A stretch of DNA of 64,000 bases from Streptomyces sp. ITFR-21 (GTDB taxonomy: Bacteria; Actinomycetota; Actinomycetes; Streptomycetales; Streptomycetaceae), in assembly GCF_031844685.1 (NCBI RefSeq), contig NZ_CP134605.1, positions 6,360,001 to 6,424,000 of the forward strand, in the 5' to 3' direction. Position numbers and translations under genes: made by a program. Of this stretch, positions 52,081 through 60,404 are shown one piece after another (positions within the stretch are counted from its first letter, which is position 1; every line of letters begins with the position of its first letter). The notes under the pieces were generated by a model that was not told the DNA's origin, made no database searches, and saw only the letters and a program-made list of their open reading frames with translations.

Positions 52081-53772
52081 CTACTTGGCGTCCGCGTAGC
52101 ACTTGACCGTGTGCGTGTGCAGGGGGAACGGCACTCCGGTGGGGCCGAAGACCAGCCGGCTGGCCTCCTCCGCCGCCGCCTCGACCGCGGCGGACACCTG
52201 CGGCGCGAGCGCGGTGGGCGTGTGGACGATCACCTCGTCGTGCTGGAAGAACACCAGCCGCGGCTGCGTGCCGATCGCGGCGAGCCGGCGCCGCAGCGCG
52301 GCCAGCATCGCCAGCGCCCAGTCCGAAGCACTCGCCTGGATCACGAAGTTGCGGGTGAACCGTCCCCGGGAGCGGGCCGCCCGCCGGTCCGGCGAGGAAC
52401 CGTCACCGGGGTCGGCCGCCTCGTCCGGGAAACGGTCGGCGGACGGCGCGGGAGACGTCCGGCCCAGCTGCGACCGTACGACGCCGCCCGCCTCGCCGGT
52501 GCGGGCCGCGTCCTCCAGCAGGGCCAGCGCGGCGGGGAAACTGCGCCGCATCACCGCCAGCGGCTGGCCGGCCGCGCCACCGGTCTGCCCGTACATCGCC
52601 GCGAGCAGGCCGATCTTGGCCCGCGGCCGATCACCGTCGAAGGCGTCCTCGGCCAGCGCCGCGTACAGGTCGCCGGCCGCCGCCGCCCGGGTCAGACCGG
52701 GGTCGCCGGACATCGCGGCCAGCACCCGCGGCTCCAACTGGCCGGCGTCGGCGACCACCAGCCGGTGGCCCGGATCGGCGACCACCGCCGCCCGCAGCAG
52801 CCGGGGGATCTGCAGGGCGCCGCCGCCCCGGGTCGCCCAGCGGCCGGTGACGACGCCGCCGGCCACGTACTCGGGGCGGAAGCGGCCGGCCGGCGCCCAG
52901 CGCTCCCGCCAGGCCCAGCCGTGCGCGACGTGGATCCGGGACAGCTCCTTGTACCGCAGCAGCAAGGCGGCGGCCGGATGGCCGACCTGCTTCAGCTCGT
53001 AGGAGCGGGTGGAGGCCAGGTGCACCCCGATCCGGGCGAACGCGGGCAGCACCTGGGCGGGGGAGTCGGGGTTGACCGGCCGGCCCAGCTCCTCCTGGAG
53101 GCGCCCGGCGAGCTCGACGAGCCGGGCGGGCCGGGCACCGCCGGCCGGGCGCGGCCCGAGCAGGGCCGTCAGCAGCTCGTCGTGCGCGGCGGCGCTCCAC
53201 GGCAGCCCGTCCCGGCCCATCTCCACGGCGGCCAGCGCCCCGGCGGACTCCGCGGCGCACAGCAGCCGCATCCGCTCCGGGTGGCCGCCCGCGGCGATCC
53301 GGCGCTGCTGGGCCGCGTGCACGGCGACCAGGGCGGCCAGCGGGTCCGTGTCCCGCGGCAGACGATGCCGGTCGGCGGCGAACAGCACGGGCCGCCCGTC
53401 CGCGCCGGACTCGGGCGCGTCGGGCGGTTCGGGCAGCCCGCGCAGCCGCGCCCACGCGCCGCCCAGCGACCTCGGCCGCCCGTGCCGCCCCTCCTGCCCG
53501 AGCAGCAGCGCCTCCACCAGCTTCACGTCATGGCAGCGCGCCACCCGCGGCAGCGCCGGGTAGACCTCGTCCGTCACCGCCCACACCCACCGCGGTGCCC
53601 GCGCCGCCTCCAGCCTCCCCACCTCGGCGGCCAGATCCGCCACCGCCACCTCGTCCCCGGCCGGTTCCCCGTCATCGCCGACCGGCCGGAGCCGGCCGCC
53701 CGCTCCGACGGCGTCCGCCATCACGGCCACCCGCGTCCCGCGCCCGCCGTCTCCCTCCACCCCACCGACCAT
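52081..53772 (-). CDS. Family A DNA polymerase-like protein (bifunctional 3'-5' exonuclease/DNA polymerase)
   Basis: 563 residues, shorter than PolA. The C-terminal half has family A polymerase motifs: TGRWATRGGGALQIPRLLRAAV, the motif A region LVVADAGQLEPRVLAAMSGD (one catalytic Asp visible), the O-helix-like KIGLLAAMYGQTGGAAGQP and motif C FFQHDEVIVHTP. The N-terminal half is a diverged 3'-5' exonuclease-like fold without obvious DEDD residues. No 5' nuclease domain is present. Streptomycetes carry such an accessory polymerase besides PolA. Its role is probably in repair but unproven. ATG 53772 follows GGAGGG. Confidence 0.82.
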   Translation of the reverse strand: MVGGVEGDGGRGTRVAVMADAVGAGGRLRPVGDDGEPAGDEVAVADLAAEVGRLEAARAPRWVWAVTDEVYPALPRVARCHDVKLVEALLLGQEGRHGRPRSLGGAWARLRGLPEPPDAPESGADGRPVLFAADRHRLPRDTDPLAALVAVHAAQQRRIAAGGHPERMRLLCAAESAGALAAVEMGRDGLPWSAAAHDELLTALLGPRPAGGARPARLVELAGRLQEELGRPVNPDSPAQVLPAFARIGVHLASTRSYELKQVGHPAAALLLRYKELSRIHVAHGWAWRERWAPAGRFRPEYVAGGVVTGRWATRGGGALQIPRLLRAAVVADPGHRLVVADAGQLEPRVLAAMSGDPGLTRAAAAGDLYAALAEDAFDGDRPRAKIGLLAAMYGQTGGAAGQPLAVMRRSFPAALALLEDAARTGEAGGVVRSQLGRTSPAPSADRFPDEAADPGDGSSPDRRAARSRGRFTRNFVIQASASDWALAMLAALRRRLAAIGTQPRLVFFQHDEVIVHTPTALAPQVSAAVEAAAEEASRLVFGPTGVPFPLHTHTVKCYADAK

Positions 53773-53814
53773 AGGCGCACCCTCCGACAACGGTGCCCCG
53801 CGCGGGTCCTGACA

Positions 53815-53869
53815 GCGCGAAGCCGCCCGGACCACCGGTAGGCGACCGGCTGTCCGGGCGGTTTCGCGC
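53815..53869 (-). terminator. 18-bp hairpin after the thioredoxin gene
   Basis: Arms 53815-53832 and 53852-53869 are complementary over 18 bp with a single G-T pair; the loop contains a second small stem. It begins 18 bp past the thioredoxin stop. Confidence 0.8.
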
Positions 53870-53887
53870 ACCGGGTCGTACGGGTTT

Positions 53888-54256
53888 TCAGCTGTTCTGC
53901 CGGGCCTCCGCCACGGACTTGTGCACCTCGTCCATGTCGAGGGCACGCGCCTGGGCGATGACGTCTTCGAGCGCGGCCCCGGGCAGGGCGCCGGGCTGGG
54001 CGAAGATGGCCACCTTGTCGCGCACGATCATCAGCGTCGGGATCGACTGGATCTGGAAGGCCGCGGCCAGTTCCGGCTGTGCCTCCGTGTCGACCTTCGC
54101 GAAGACCAGGTCCTGATGCTCGCCCGAAGCCCTGTCGTACACCGGGCCGAACATCTTGCACGGACCGCACCAGTCGGCCCAGAAGTCGATGAGGACGAAG
54201 TCGTTCGTAGACACGACCTCGTCGAAGTTCTCCTTGGTCAGCTCCACAGTGCTCAT
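53888..54256 (-). CDS. trxA: Thioredoxin
   Basis: 122 residues, cytoplasmic. Active site WADWCGPCK with redox Cys30 and Cys33, the cis-Pro segment QSIPTLMI and buried Asp25. It reduces protein disulfides with thioredoxin reductase, encoded elsewhere. The C-terminal ~15 residues (DEVHKSVAEARQNS) extend beyond E. coli TrxA, as often seen in actinomycete paralogues, so this may be a second thioredoxin rather than the main one. The preceding polymerase-like gene is on the same strand but beyond the hairpin. Confidence 0.93.
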   Translation of the reverse strand: MSTVELTKENFDEVVSTNDFVLIDFWADWCGPCKMFGPVYDRASGEHQDLVFAKVDTEAQPELAAAFQIQSIPTLMIVRDKVAIFAQPGALPGAALEDVIAQARALDMDEVHKSVAEARQNS

Positions 54257-54355
54257 GCAGGCGCCAACGAGCGCCGTCGCACGGAAATTCCTTGCCCGCG
54301 CGGGCGCCCGCGCCGACCGCCGTTCACCCGTCCGAGTGATGCGGACCGCCCGGGA

Positions 54356-55642
54356 TCAGGGCAGCGGCTGGTCCGGCCGCGGGCCGTCGTACGACCCGCT
54401 CGGCCGCATCCGCAGTGGCCGCTCCCCGTACTCCTCCAGCGCGTGCGCGATCCACCCCGCGGTACGGGCCACCGCGAACACCGTCTCGCCCGCCTCCACC
54501 GGCATCCCGGAGGACACCGACAGCACACCGAGCGCCAGGTCCACATTGGCGTGCAGCGGGGAGTGCCGGGCGGTGGTCGCCACCACGTCGCGGGCCGCGG
54601 CCAGCGCGTCCGCCGCGGCCGGCACCCGCCCCAGCAGGGTGAGGAGCAGCCGGGCCCGCGGGTCCTCGCCGCGGTAGACACGGTGGCCGAGCCCCGGGAT
54701 GAGCTGCCCGGCCCGCTGGTGCTCGGCGACGACCGGGCCGGCGCTGCCGCGCTCCAGCACCTCCGCCAGCATGCGGTGGGCCAGCGCGCTGGCCTGCCCG
54801 TGCAGTGGGCCGTCGAGCGCCCCGAGCCCTGCCGACACCACCGCGTACGGATGCGCGCGGGCCGAGGCGGCGACCCGGGCGGCCAGTGTGGAGGCGGCCA
54901 GGTCGTGGTCGATGAGCAGCGCGAGCGCCGCGTCCAACACCCGCAGCGACGCCTCGTCCGGGGCCCGTACGGTCAGCCGCGACCACAGCCGCGCGGCGAG
55001 CGGGCCGCCGCCGCGGTGCGGTACCCCGGCCGGCGGCAGCGCGTCCACCAGCGTCGGGATGAGGGAGCGGGCCGAGCCGAGCACGGCCTCCTGCGACAGG
55101 TCGAAGCGCAGCGGGTCGGCGGTGGCCGCCGCGATCACCGCGATCCGCAGCCGGTCCATCGGACCGCAGTCGGCGGACAGCGAGCCGGCCGCCCTGCGGG
55201 CCGCGGCCAGTTGCTGCGGGGGAGCGGTGAAGCGCACCCCGCGCCGCAGCACCCCGGTCCACAGCCACTCGGCGACCTCCTCGTAGGCGTACGCCTCGGC
55301 CAGCGCGACGGCGTCCACCCCCCGGAAGTAGTAGCGGTCGGGGTCGATCAGGGTGATTCCGGTCCGCACCTGGGCCCAGCCCGCCGCGACGCCGCCGGCC
55401 GGTCCCGCCGGCGACTCCGGCGGCCCGGGGCGGCCGCGCCGCGCCAGCGCCGCGACCTCGGCGGGGTCGAAGGTACTGCCCCGGCCGCCCACCGCCCGTC
55501 TGCTGCCCAGCAGGCCGCGGCTGACGTACGCGTACAGCGTCTCGGGCTTGACGCCGAGCCGCCGGGCCGCCTCCCGGGTGGAGATCCGGCCGTCGCCGCT
55601 GTCCACGCCCGTGATCACCGGGTCCGCCGATCCTTCCGCCAT
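54356..55642 (-). CDS. Citrate synthase-like protein with N-terminal MerR-type HTH
   Basis: 428 residues. Residues about 18-70 form a MerR/excisionase-type winged helix (ISTREAARRLGVKPETLYAYVSRGLLGSRRA). The rest is a citrate synthase fold with GALDGPLHGQASALAHRML, IPGLGHRVYRGEDPRARLL and HANVDLALGVL, so the two His and the catalytic Asp are kept. It might be an active enzyme, a metabolite-sensing regulator, or both. ATG 55642 gives the complete HTH. It is divergent from a standard citrate synthase gene, with AT-rich dyads in the 107-bp gap that may be its binding sites. Confidence 0.87.
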   Translation of the reverse strand: MAEGSADPVITGVDSGDGRISTREAARRLGVKPETLYAYVSRGLLGSRRAVGGRGSTFDPAEVAALARRGRPGPPESPAGPAGGVAAGWAQVRTGITLIDPDRYYFRGVDAVALAEAYAYEEVAEWLWTGVLRRGVRFTAPPQQLAAARRAAGSLSADCGPMDRLRIAVIAAATADPLRFDLSQEAVLGSARSLIPTLVDALPPAGVPHRGGGPLAARLWSRLTVRAPDEASLRVLDAALALLIDHDLAASTLAARVAASARAHPYAVVSAGLGALDGPLHGQASALAHRMLAEVLERGSAGPVVAEHQRAGQLIPGLGHRVYRGEDPRARLLLTLLGRVPAAADALAAARDVVATTARHSPLHANVDLALGVLSVSSGMPVEAGETVFAVARTAGWIAHALEEYGERPLRMRPSGSYDGPRPDQPLP

Positions 55643-55678
55643 GCGCTCACCGTACCCGGACCCGGCCACCGATCTATG

Positions 55679-55714
55679 TTGATTCAATCAATGTTGACAG
55701 TGGATTAATCAATC
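55679..55714. promoter_or_regulatory. AT-rich dyads between the divergent citrate synthase genes
   Basis: TTGATTCAATCAA (55679-55691) is a perfect 13-bp palindrome; GGATTAATCAATC (55702-55714) repeats its AATCAA arm, with TTGACA between them. In such GC-rich DNA this is a conspicuous candidate operator, most simply for the HTH-citrate synthase itself. Confidence 0.6.
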
Positions 55715-55749
55715 ATGGACAGTCACGTCAATAGCCAAGGAGGAAGCCG

Positions 55750-56910
55750 ATGCCCACCACCGGACGCAACGCTCCGATCGACGTACCCCGAGGTCTCAAG
55801 GGTGTGATCGTCACCGAGACATCCCTCGGTGACGTCCGCGGCACCGAGGGCTTCTACCACTACCGGGAGTTCTCAGCCGTCGAACTGGCCGAAACCCGTA
55901 CGTTCGAGGACGTCTGGCATCTGATGTTCCACGGCACGCTGCCGGACGCCTCCCGGCGCGCCGCCTTCACCGCCGAGACCGCGGCGCTCCGGCACCTGCC
56001 CGCCGAGGTGACCGCCGCGCTGCCCGCCGTCGCCCGCGCCACCGCGCTCGCCGGCCCGCTGGCGGGACTGCGGACAGCGCTGTCGCTGGCCGGTGCCGCC
56101 GCCGGCTTCCGCCCGCTGTACGACGTCGACCCCGAACGCCGCCGGGCCGACGCGCTGGCCGCCTGCGCCGCCGTACCCACCCTGCTCGCCGCGCTGCACC
56201 GGCTCGGGCAGGGGCTCGAACCGGTCGCACCCCGCGACGACCTGCCGCACGCGGCGAACTACCTCTACATGCTCACCGGACAGCAGCCGGATCCGAACAG
56301 GGCGCGGGCGGTGGAGCGGTATCTGATCTCCACCGTCGACCACGGCTTCAACGCCTCCACCTTCACCGCCCGGGTGATCGCGTCCACCGGCGCCGACCTG
56401 GCCGCCTGCCTGGTGGGCGCGATCGGCGCGCTGTCCGGGCCGCTGCACGGCGGTGCGCCGAGCCGGGCGCTGGACACCCTCGACGCCATCGGCACCCCGG
56501 ACCGGATCGACGGATGGCTGCGCGAGCACATCCTGGCCGGCGACCGGATCATGGGCTTCGGCCACCCCGTCTACACCACCGAGGACCCGCGCTCACGGCT
56601 GCTCAAGGGCATCGCCCGGAGCTTCGGCGGCGAACTGGTGGACTTCGCGGTCCGGGTCGAGGAGCGGGCCGAGGCGATACTCGCCGAACTGAAGCCGGGC
56701 CGGAACCTGCACATCAACGTGGAGTTCTTCGCCGGAGTGGTGATGGAGCTGTGCGGCCTGCCGCGGGAGATGTTCACCCCGACCTTCGCCGCCGCCCGGG
56801 TGGCCGGCTGGAGCGCCAACGTCCTGGAGCAGGCAGGCGACAGCAAGATCATCCGCCCGGCGGCCCGCTACGTCGGCCCGCCGCCCGGCCGCCCGGTACC
56901 GGCCGCCTGA
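55750..56910 (+). CDS. Citrate synthase 2 (CitA-like)
   Basis: 386 residues. Citrate/methylcitrate synthase of the short bacterial type with GALSGPLHGGAPSRAL, IMGFGHPVYTTEDPRSRLL and HINVEFFAGVVMEL. The last block has Glu where most citrate synthases have the catalytic Asp; I recall this change in related streptomycete proteins, so it may be a subfamily trait. It condenses an acyl-CoA with oxaloacetate; acetyl- versus propionyl-CoA cannot be decided. ATG 55750 follows AAGGAGG. Probably controlled by the divergent HTH-fused paralogue. Confidence 0.88.
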   Translation: MPTTGRNAPIDVPRGLKGVIVTETSLGDVRGTEGFYHYREFSAVELAETRTFEDVWHLMFHGTLPDASRRAAFTAETAALRHLPAEVTAALPAVARATALAGPLAGLRTALSLAGAAAGFRPLYDVDPERRRADALAACAAVPTLLAALHRLGQGLEPVAPRDDLPHAANYLYMLTGQQPDPNRARAVERYLISTVDHGFNASTFTARVIASTGADLAACLVGAIGALSGPLHGGAPSRALDTLDAIGTPDRIDGWLREHILAGDRIMGFGHPVYTTEDPRSRLLKGIARSFGGELVDFAVRVEERAEAILAELKPGRNLHINVEFFAGVVMELCGLPREMFTPTFAAARVAGWSANVLEQAGDSKIIRPAARYVGPPPGRPVPAA

Positions 56911-56975
56911 CGTACAGGCCCCGCCGCGGTCCGCGCGGCGGTCCGCCGGGCGCCGGGCGGCGGGCATGTACGGCA

Positions 56976-57023
56976 TACCGACTAGTCGGTAGTCTCTGCG
57001 GGAGCGCCCTACCGGCCGGTAGG
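56976..57023 (+). promoter_or_regulatory. Two palindromic TetR-type operator candidates before the oxidoreductase gene
   Basis: TACCGACTAGTCGGTA (56976-56991) and CCTACCGGCCGGTAGG (57008-57023) are perfect 16-bp palindromes whose axes are 32 bp apart and share TACCG/CGGTA arms. The pattern is typical of TetR-family sites. They lie 60 and 27 bp before the start of the NAD(P)H:quinone oxidoreductase gene. Confidence 0.65.
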
Positions 57024-57049
57024 ACCATGTGACCGCGGAGGAGCCGATT

Positions 57050-58003
57050 GTGCGTGCCATCCAGATCACCCAGTTCGGCGGCCCCGAGGTGCTCAGCGAG
57101 GCCGAGCTCCCGGACCCGGTGGCCGGCCCCGGCCTGCTGCTGGTCGACGTCACCTCGGCTGGCGTCAACTACGCCGACACGCACACCGTGGAGAACTCCT
57201 ACCTCGCCCGCGCCACGCTCCCCCTGGTGCCCGGCGCCGAGGTCGTCGGCCGCACCCCGGACGGCCGCCGGGTGGTCGCCGTCACCCAGAACGGCGGCTA
57301 CGCGCAGAAGGCCGTCGCCGAGGAGCATCTCGCCCTCGACGTGCCGGACGCCGTCACCGACGCGCAGGCGCTGGCCGTCGTCGTCCAGGGCCTCACCGCC
57401 TGGCACCTGCTGCGCACCTGTGCCCGCCTGGCCGCGGGCGAGAGCGTCGTGGTGCACGCGGCGGCCGGCGGCACCGGCTCGCTCGCCGTGCAGCTCGCCA
57501 AGGCGTACGGCGCCGGGCGGGTGATCGCCACCGCCTCCTCCAAGGAGAAGCGCGACCTGGCCCTGGAACTCGGCGCCGACACGGCGGTCGACGGGAACCC
57601 CGACGGGCTCAAGGAGCGCCTGATCGAGGCGAACGGCGGCAGGAAGGCGGACATCGTGCTGGAAATGGCCGGCGGTCCGGTCTTCGACGCCTCACTGGCC
57701 GCCCTGGCTCCCTTCGGGCGCCTGGTCACCTACGGCATGGCCTCCAGGGTGCCGGCGACCCCGCTCGCGGCCGCGCAGCTGATGGGGCGGTCGCGGGCGG
57801 TCGTCGGCTTCTGGCTCGCGCACTGCCTGGACCGCCCGGGGATGTACCGCGAACCCGTCGCGGAACTGCTCGCCATGACCGCGGAGGGACGGCTGAAGCC
57901 GCAGGTCGGCGGGATATACCCGCTGTCCGAGGCGGCCCGCGCGCACCAGGACCTGCGGGCCCGGCGGACCTTCGGCAAACTGGTGCTCGACGTCACCCGG
58001 TGA
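57050..58003 (+). CDS. Zinc-type alcohol dehydrogenase-like NAD(P)H:quinone oxidoreductase
   Basis: 317 residues, QOR-type medium-chain dehydrogenase without zinc ligands. GVNYADTHTVENSY and VPGAEVVGRTPDGRRV form the GroES-like domain; HAAAGGTGSLAVQLAKAYGAGRVI is the NADPH loop. It reduces quinones or enones. GTG 57050 is favoured over the GTG at 57029 because GGAGGAG lies seven bases before it. Two palindromes directly upstream suggest strong repression by a TetR-type protein not encoded in the window, consistent with an inducible detoxification gene. Confidence 0.88.
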   Translation: MRAIQITQFGGPEVLSEAELPDPVAGPGLLLVDVTSAGVNYADTHTVENSYLARATLPLVPGAEVVGRTPDGRRVVAVTQNGGYAQKAVAEEHLALDVPDAVTDAQALAVVVQGLTAWHLLRTCARLAAGESVVVHAAAGGTGSLAVQLAKAYGAGRVIATASSKEKRDLALELGADTAVDGNPDGLKERLIEANGGRKADIVLEMAGGPVFDASLAALAPFGRLVTYGMASRVPATPLAAAQLMGRSRAVVGFWLAHCLDRPGMYREPVAELLAMTAEGRLKPQVGGIYPLSEAARAHQDLRARRTFGKLVLDVTR

Positions 58004-58256
58004 CCGCGGCGCGAGGCACGGCGGGCGGAGGCGGGAGAAACGGCAGGAGAAGGGGGCGACCGTCCCGCGGCCCTCCCGCGGCCGTCCGGGCGGCCGAACC
58101 GTAAAGCTCCGGTAAGCCGCCCCGGGAGCGGAACCGATCGGGACGTGCTGGTCGTTGCATCGACGGGTAGAAACGCCCTACCGGCTGTATCCACTCACGG
58201 AGCACGTCGGGCCGCGGCTCGCGACCCGCGCCCCGCACGACTCGGGAGGGGCCACT

Positions 58257-59156
58257 TTGAACCGTAACCGCTTCACGCCGGACCGGGGGCTGACGACCAG
58301 GATGGTCGTCACGATGTTCCTGATCGGGCTGCTCTATGTCGTCTTCGTGGGCGCACTGCTCGCCCTGCTGCGCGGCTCCTGGCCGCTGATCCTGGTCATC
58401 GCCGGCGCACTGTTCATCGCCCAGTTCTGGTTCAGCGACCGCATCGCCGCCTTCAGCATGGGCGCCCGTGAGGTCACTGCCGAACAGGCGCCGGAACTGC
58501 ACGGCGTGGTGGACCGGATCTGCGCGCTGGGCGACCTCCCCAAGCCCAGGGTCGCCATCGCCGACTCCGACGTGCCCAACGCCTTCGCCACCGGCCGCAG
58601 CCAGAAGAACACCCTGGTGTGCGCCACCACCGGCCTGCTGCGCCGGCTGGAGCCCGATGAGCTGGAAGGCGTCATCGCGCACGAGCTGTCCCACGTCGCG
58701 CACAAGGACGTGGCCGTGATGACGATCGCCTCCTTCCTCGGCATCCTGGCCGGCATCGTCACCCGGATCGGGCTGTGGGGCGGCTTCCGCCGCGCCCGCG
58801 ACCCCGGCACCGCCGCCCTGGCCATCCTCATCCCGCTGGTCAGCGCCGTCGTCTACGTCATCAGCTTCCTGCTCACCCGGATGCTGTCGCGCTACCGTGA
58901 GCTGTCGGCCGACCGCAGCGCGGCGCTGCTCACCGGCCGGCCCTCCTCGCTGGCTTCGGCGCTCACCAAGGTCAGCGGGCAGATCGCCGCCATCCCCACC
59001 CGGGACCTGCGCAAGGTGGAGCCCTTCAACGCCTTCTTCTTCGCGCCCGCGCTCAGCGGCGGCGCGTCCTTCTCCCGGCTGCTGTCCACCCACCCCACCC
59101 TCGAACAGCGCCTTGAGCAGCTGGGCCGGATCACCCAGGAACTGGACCGCCGCTGA
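58257..59156 (+). CDS. htpX: HtpX family M48 membrane metalloprotease
   Basis: 299 residues. Two N-terminal transmembrane helices (VVTMFLIGLLYVVFVGALLALL; WPLILVIAGALFIAQFWF), then the zinc site H142-E143-LS-H146, a further membrane pair, and the distal RELSADRSAALLTGRP supplying the third ligand Glu. It degrades damaged membrane proteins in envelope stress. TTG 58257 is chosen as start since GGGAGGGG lies a few bases upstream and homologous sequence begins there. The stop overlaps the PspAB gene by one base. Confidence 0.9.
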   Translation: MNRNRFTPDRGLTTRMVVTMFLIGLLYVVFVGALLALLRGSWPLILVIAGALFIAQFWFSDRIAAFSMGAREVTAEQAPELHGVVDRICALGDLPKPRVAIADSDVPNAFATGRSQKNTLVCATTGLLRRLEPDELEGVIAHELSHVAHKDVAVMTIASFLGILAGIVTRIGLWGGFRRARDPGTAALAILIPLVSAVVYVISFLLTRMLSRYRELSADRSAALLTGRPSSLASALTKVSGQIAAIPTRDLRKVEPFNAFFFAPALSGGASFSRLLSTHPTLEQRLEQLGRITQELDRR

Positions 59157-59707
59157 TGGGCCTGCTGGACGTACTGCTGGGCCGCACGAAACCGGTCCGC
59201 CCCGACCTCGACCAGCTCTTCGGCCTCAGCTCCGCCGCCATCACCCTGCAGGCGGCCGGCGAACTGCGGCCCACCGGGCTGGGCTCGGTGTGCTTCGCCG
59301 CCGTCGAGGGCGGCGCCTTCGCCGAGATGCGGCAGGACCTGGACGCGCTGCTGTCGGTGGAGGCCACCCAGGACTCCTACGGCTACACCTGGCTGCTGGC
59401 CCGGCACGACCCGGAAGCGGTCACCGACCTCGTCACCGACCTGCACGCGATCAACTCGGCTCTGGAGGAGCGCGGCTTCGGCCCGCAGCTGCTCTGCTCC
59501 CTGGTCGGCTTCAAGGACCCCGCCGGCCGCTCGCTCGCGCTGGTCTACCTCTACAAGCGCGGCTCCTTTTACCCGTTCGCGCCGCTGCCCGGCGAGAAGC
59601 GGGACAGCGCGCTGGAACTGCAGGTCAAGGCCCTGGTCGTCAACGACCTCCGGCTGGAGAACGACCTGTCCCGCTGGTTCCCGGTCTGGGGTGCGCCGGG
59701 CCTGTGA
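59156..59707 (+). CDS. pspAB: PspA-associated protein PspAB
   Basis: 183 residues, soluble. MGLLDVLLGRTKPVRPDLDQLFGLSSAAITLQ and the centre GFKDPAGRSLALVYLYKRGSFYPFAP are distinctive of the actinobacterial PspAB family, thought to act with PspA-type membrane-stress proteins. It is translationally coupled to htpX (TGATG), fitting a membrane-stress role. No PspA gene is in the window. Confidence 0.85.
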   Translation: MGLLDVLLGRTKPVRPDLDQLFGLSSAAITLQAAGELRPTGLGSVCFAAVEGGAFAEMRQDLDALLSVEATQDSYGYTWLLARHDPEAVTDLVTDLHAINSALEERGFGPQLLCSLVGFKDPAGRSLALVYLYKRGSFYPFAPLPGEKRDSALELQVKALVVNDLRLENDLSRWFPVWGAPGL

Positions 59708-59777
59708 CCCCGGCGGAACGGGGCAGACGAGCCTATGGTGGTGATCAGCCCGACGTATGACGCCCTGGAGGCACCGT

Positions 59778-60218
59778 ATGACCGCATACGACCCGTCCGC
59801 CGTGAAGCTCAGCCCCGCGCAGTGGGTGGCCGACCAGGCCCGCCGCTACGAGGAGTCCGACGGCACCGAGGCCACCGACATGAACGGCTCGCCGTGCCTG
59901 TTGCTCGACTACCTCGGCCGGCGCAGCGGCGACTGGCTCCGTACGGTGCTCATCTACGCCCGCGACGGCGACGACTATTTGATCGTGGCGTCCAAGGGCG
60001 GCGCCCCCGAGCACCCCCAGTGGTTCCTGAGCGTGCGGGAGAACCCCGACGTCCACCTCCGGGTGCTCGGCGAGCGGTTCGCCGCCCGCGCGGAGGTGCT
60101 CTCCCCGGAGGAGAAGGCCCGTGTCTGGCCCCTCCTGCTGGAGGTGTACGCGTCGTACGAGGACTACCAGAAGAAGACCGACCGCGACATCCCGGTGGTC
60201 AGGCTCAGCCGCGTCTGA
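59778..60218 (+). CDS. Deazaflavin (F420)-dependent nitroreductase family protein (Ddn-like)
   Basis: 146 residues with the split beta-barrel of the Ddn/DUF385 family: NGSPCLLLDYLGRRSGDWLRTVLIYARDGDDYLIVASKGGAPEHPQWFLSVRENPDVHL. Members bind F420 and reduce diverse substrates. ATG 59778 follows GGAGG; an in-frame ATG at 59757 lacks a site. Physiological substrate unknown. Confidence 0.9.
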   Translation: MTAYDPSAVKLSPAQWVADQARRYEESDGTEATDMNGSPCLLLDYLGRRSGDWLRTVLIYARDGDDYLIVASKGGAPEHPQWFLSVRENPDVHLRVLGERFAARAEVLSPEEKARVWPLLLEVYASYEDYQKKTDRDIPVVRLSRV

Positions 60219-60232
60219 GGCTGCCGCGGCCC

Positions 60233-60270
60233 GGACGGCTCCCGCGCTCCCGGGAGCGCCGGAGCCGTCC
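60233..60270. terminator. Hairpin between convergent genes
   Basis: GGACGGCTCC (60233-60242) pairs with its complement (60261-60270), with an inner GCGCTCC/GGGAGCG stem. It lies between the Ddn-like gene and the end of the HTH/TPR regulator gene. Confidence 0.7.
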
Positions 60271-60404
60271 CCAGCCGACCGGGTGGGGGGGAGCCCACCC
60301 CGGGTGCGCGCCATCCCACCCGGTCCCGGGCACCGGCCCCCCGCCGCGAGCCTGTCCGCCTCGCGTCCCAGCCGCGTCCGGCGCGGGGACCCGAGGCGGC
60401 GGGG

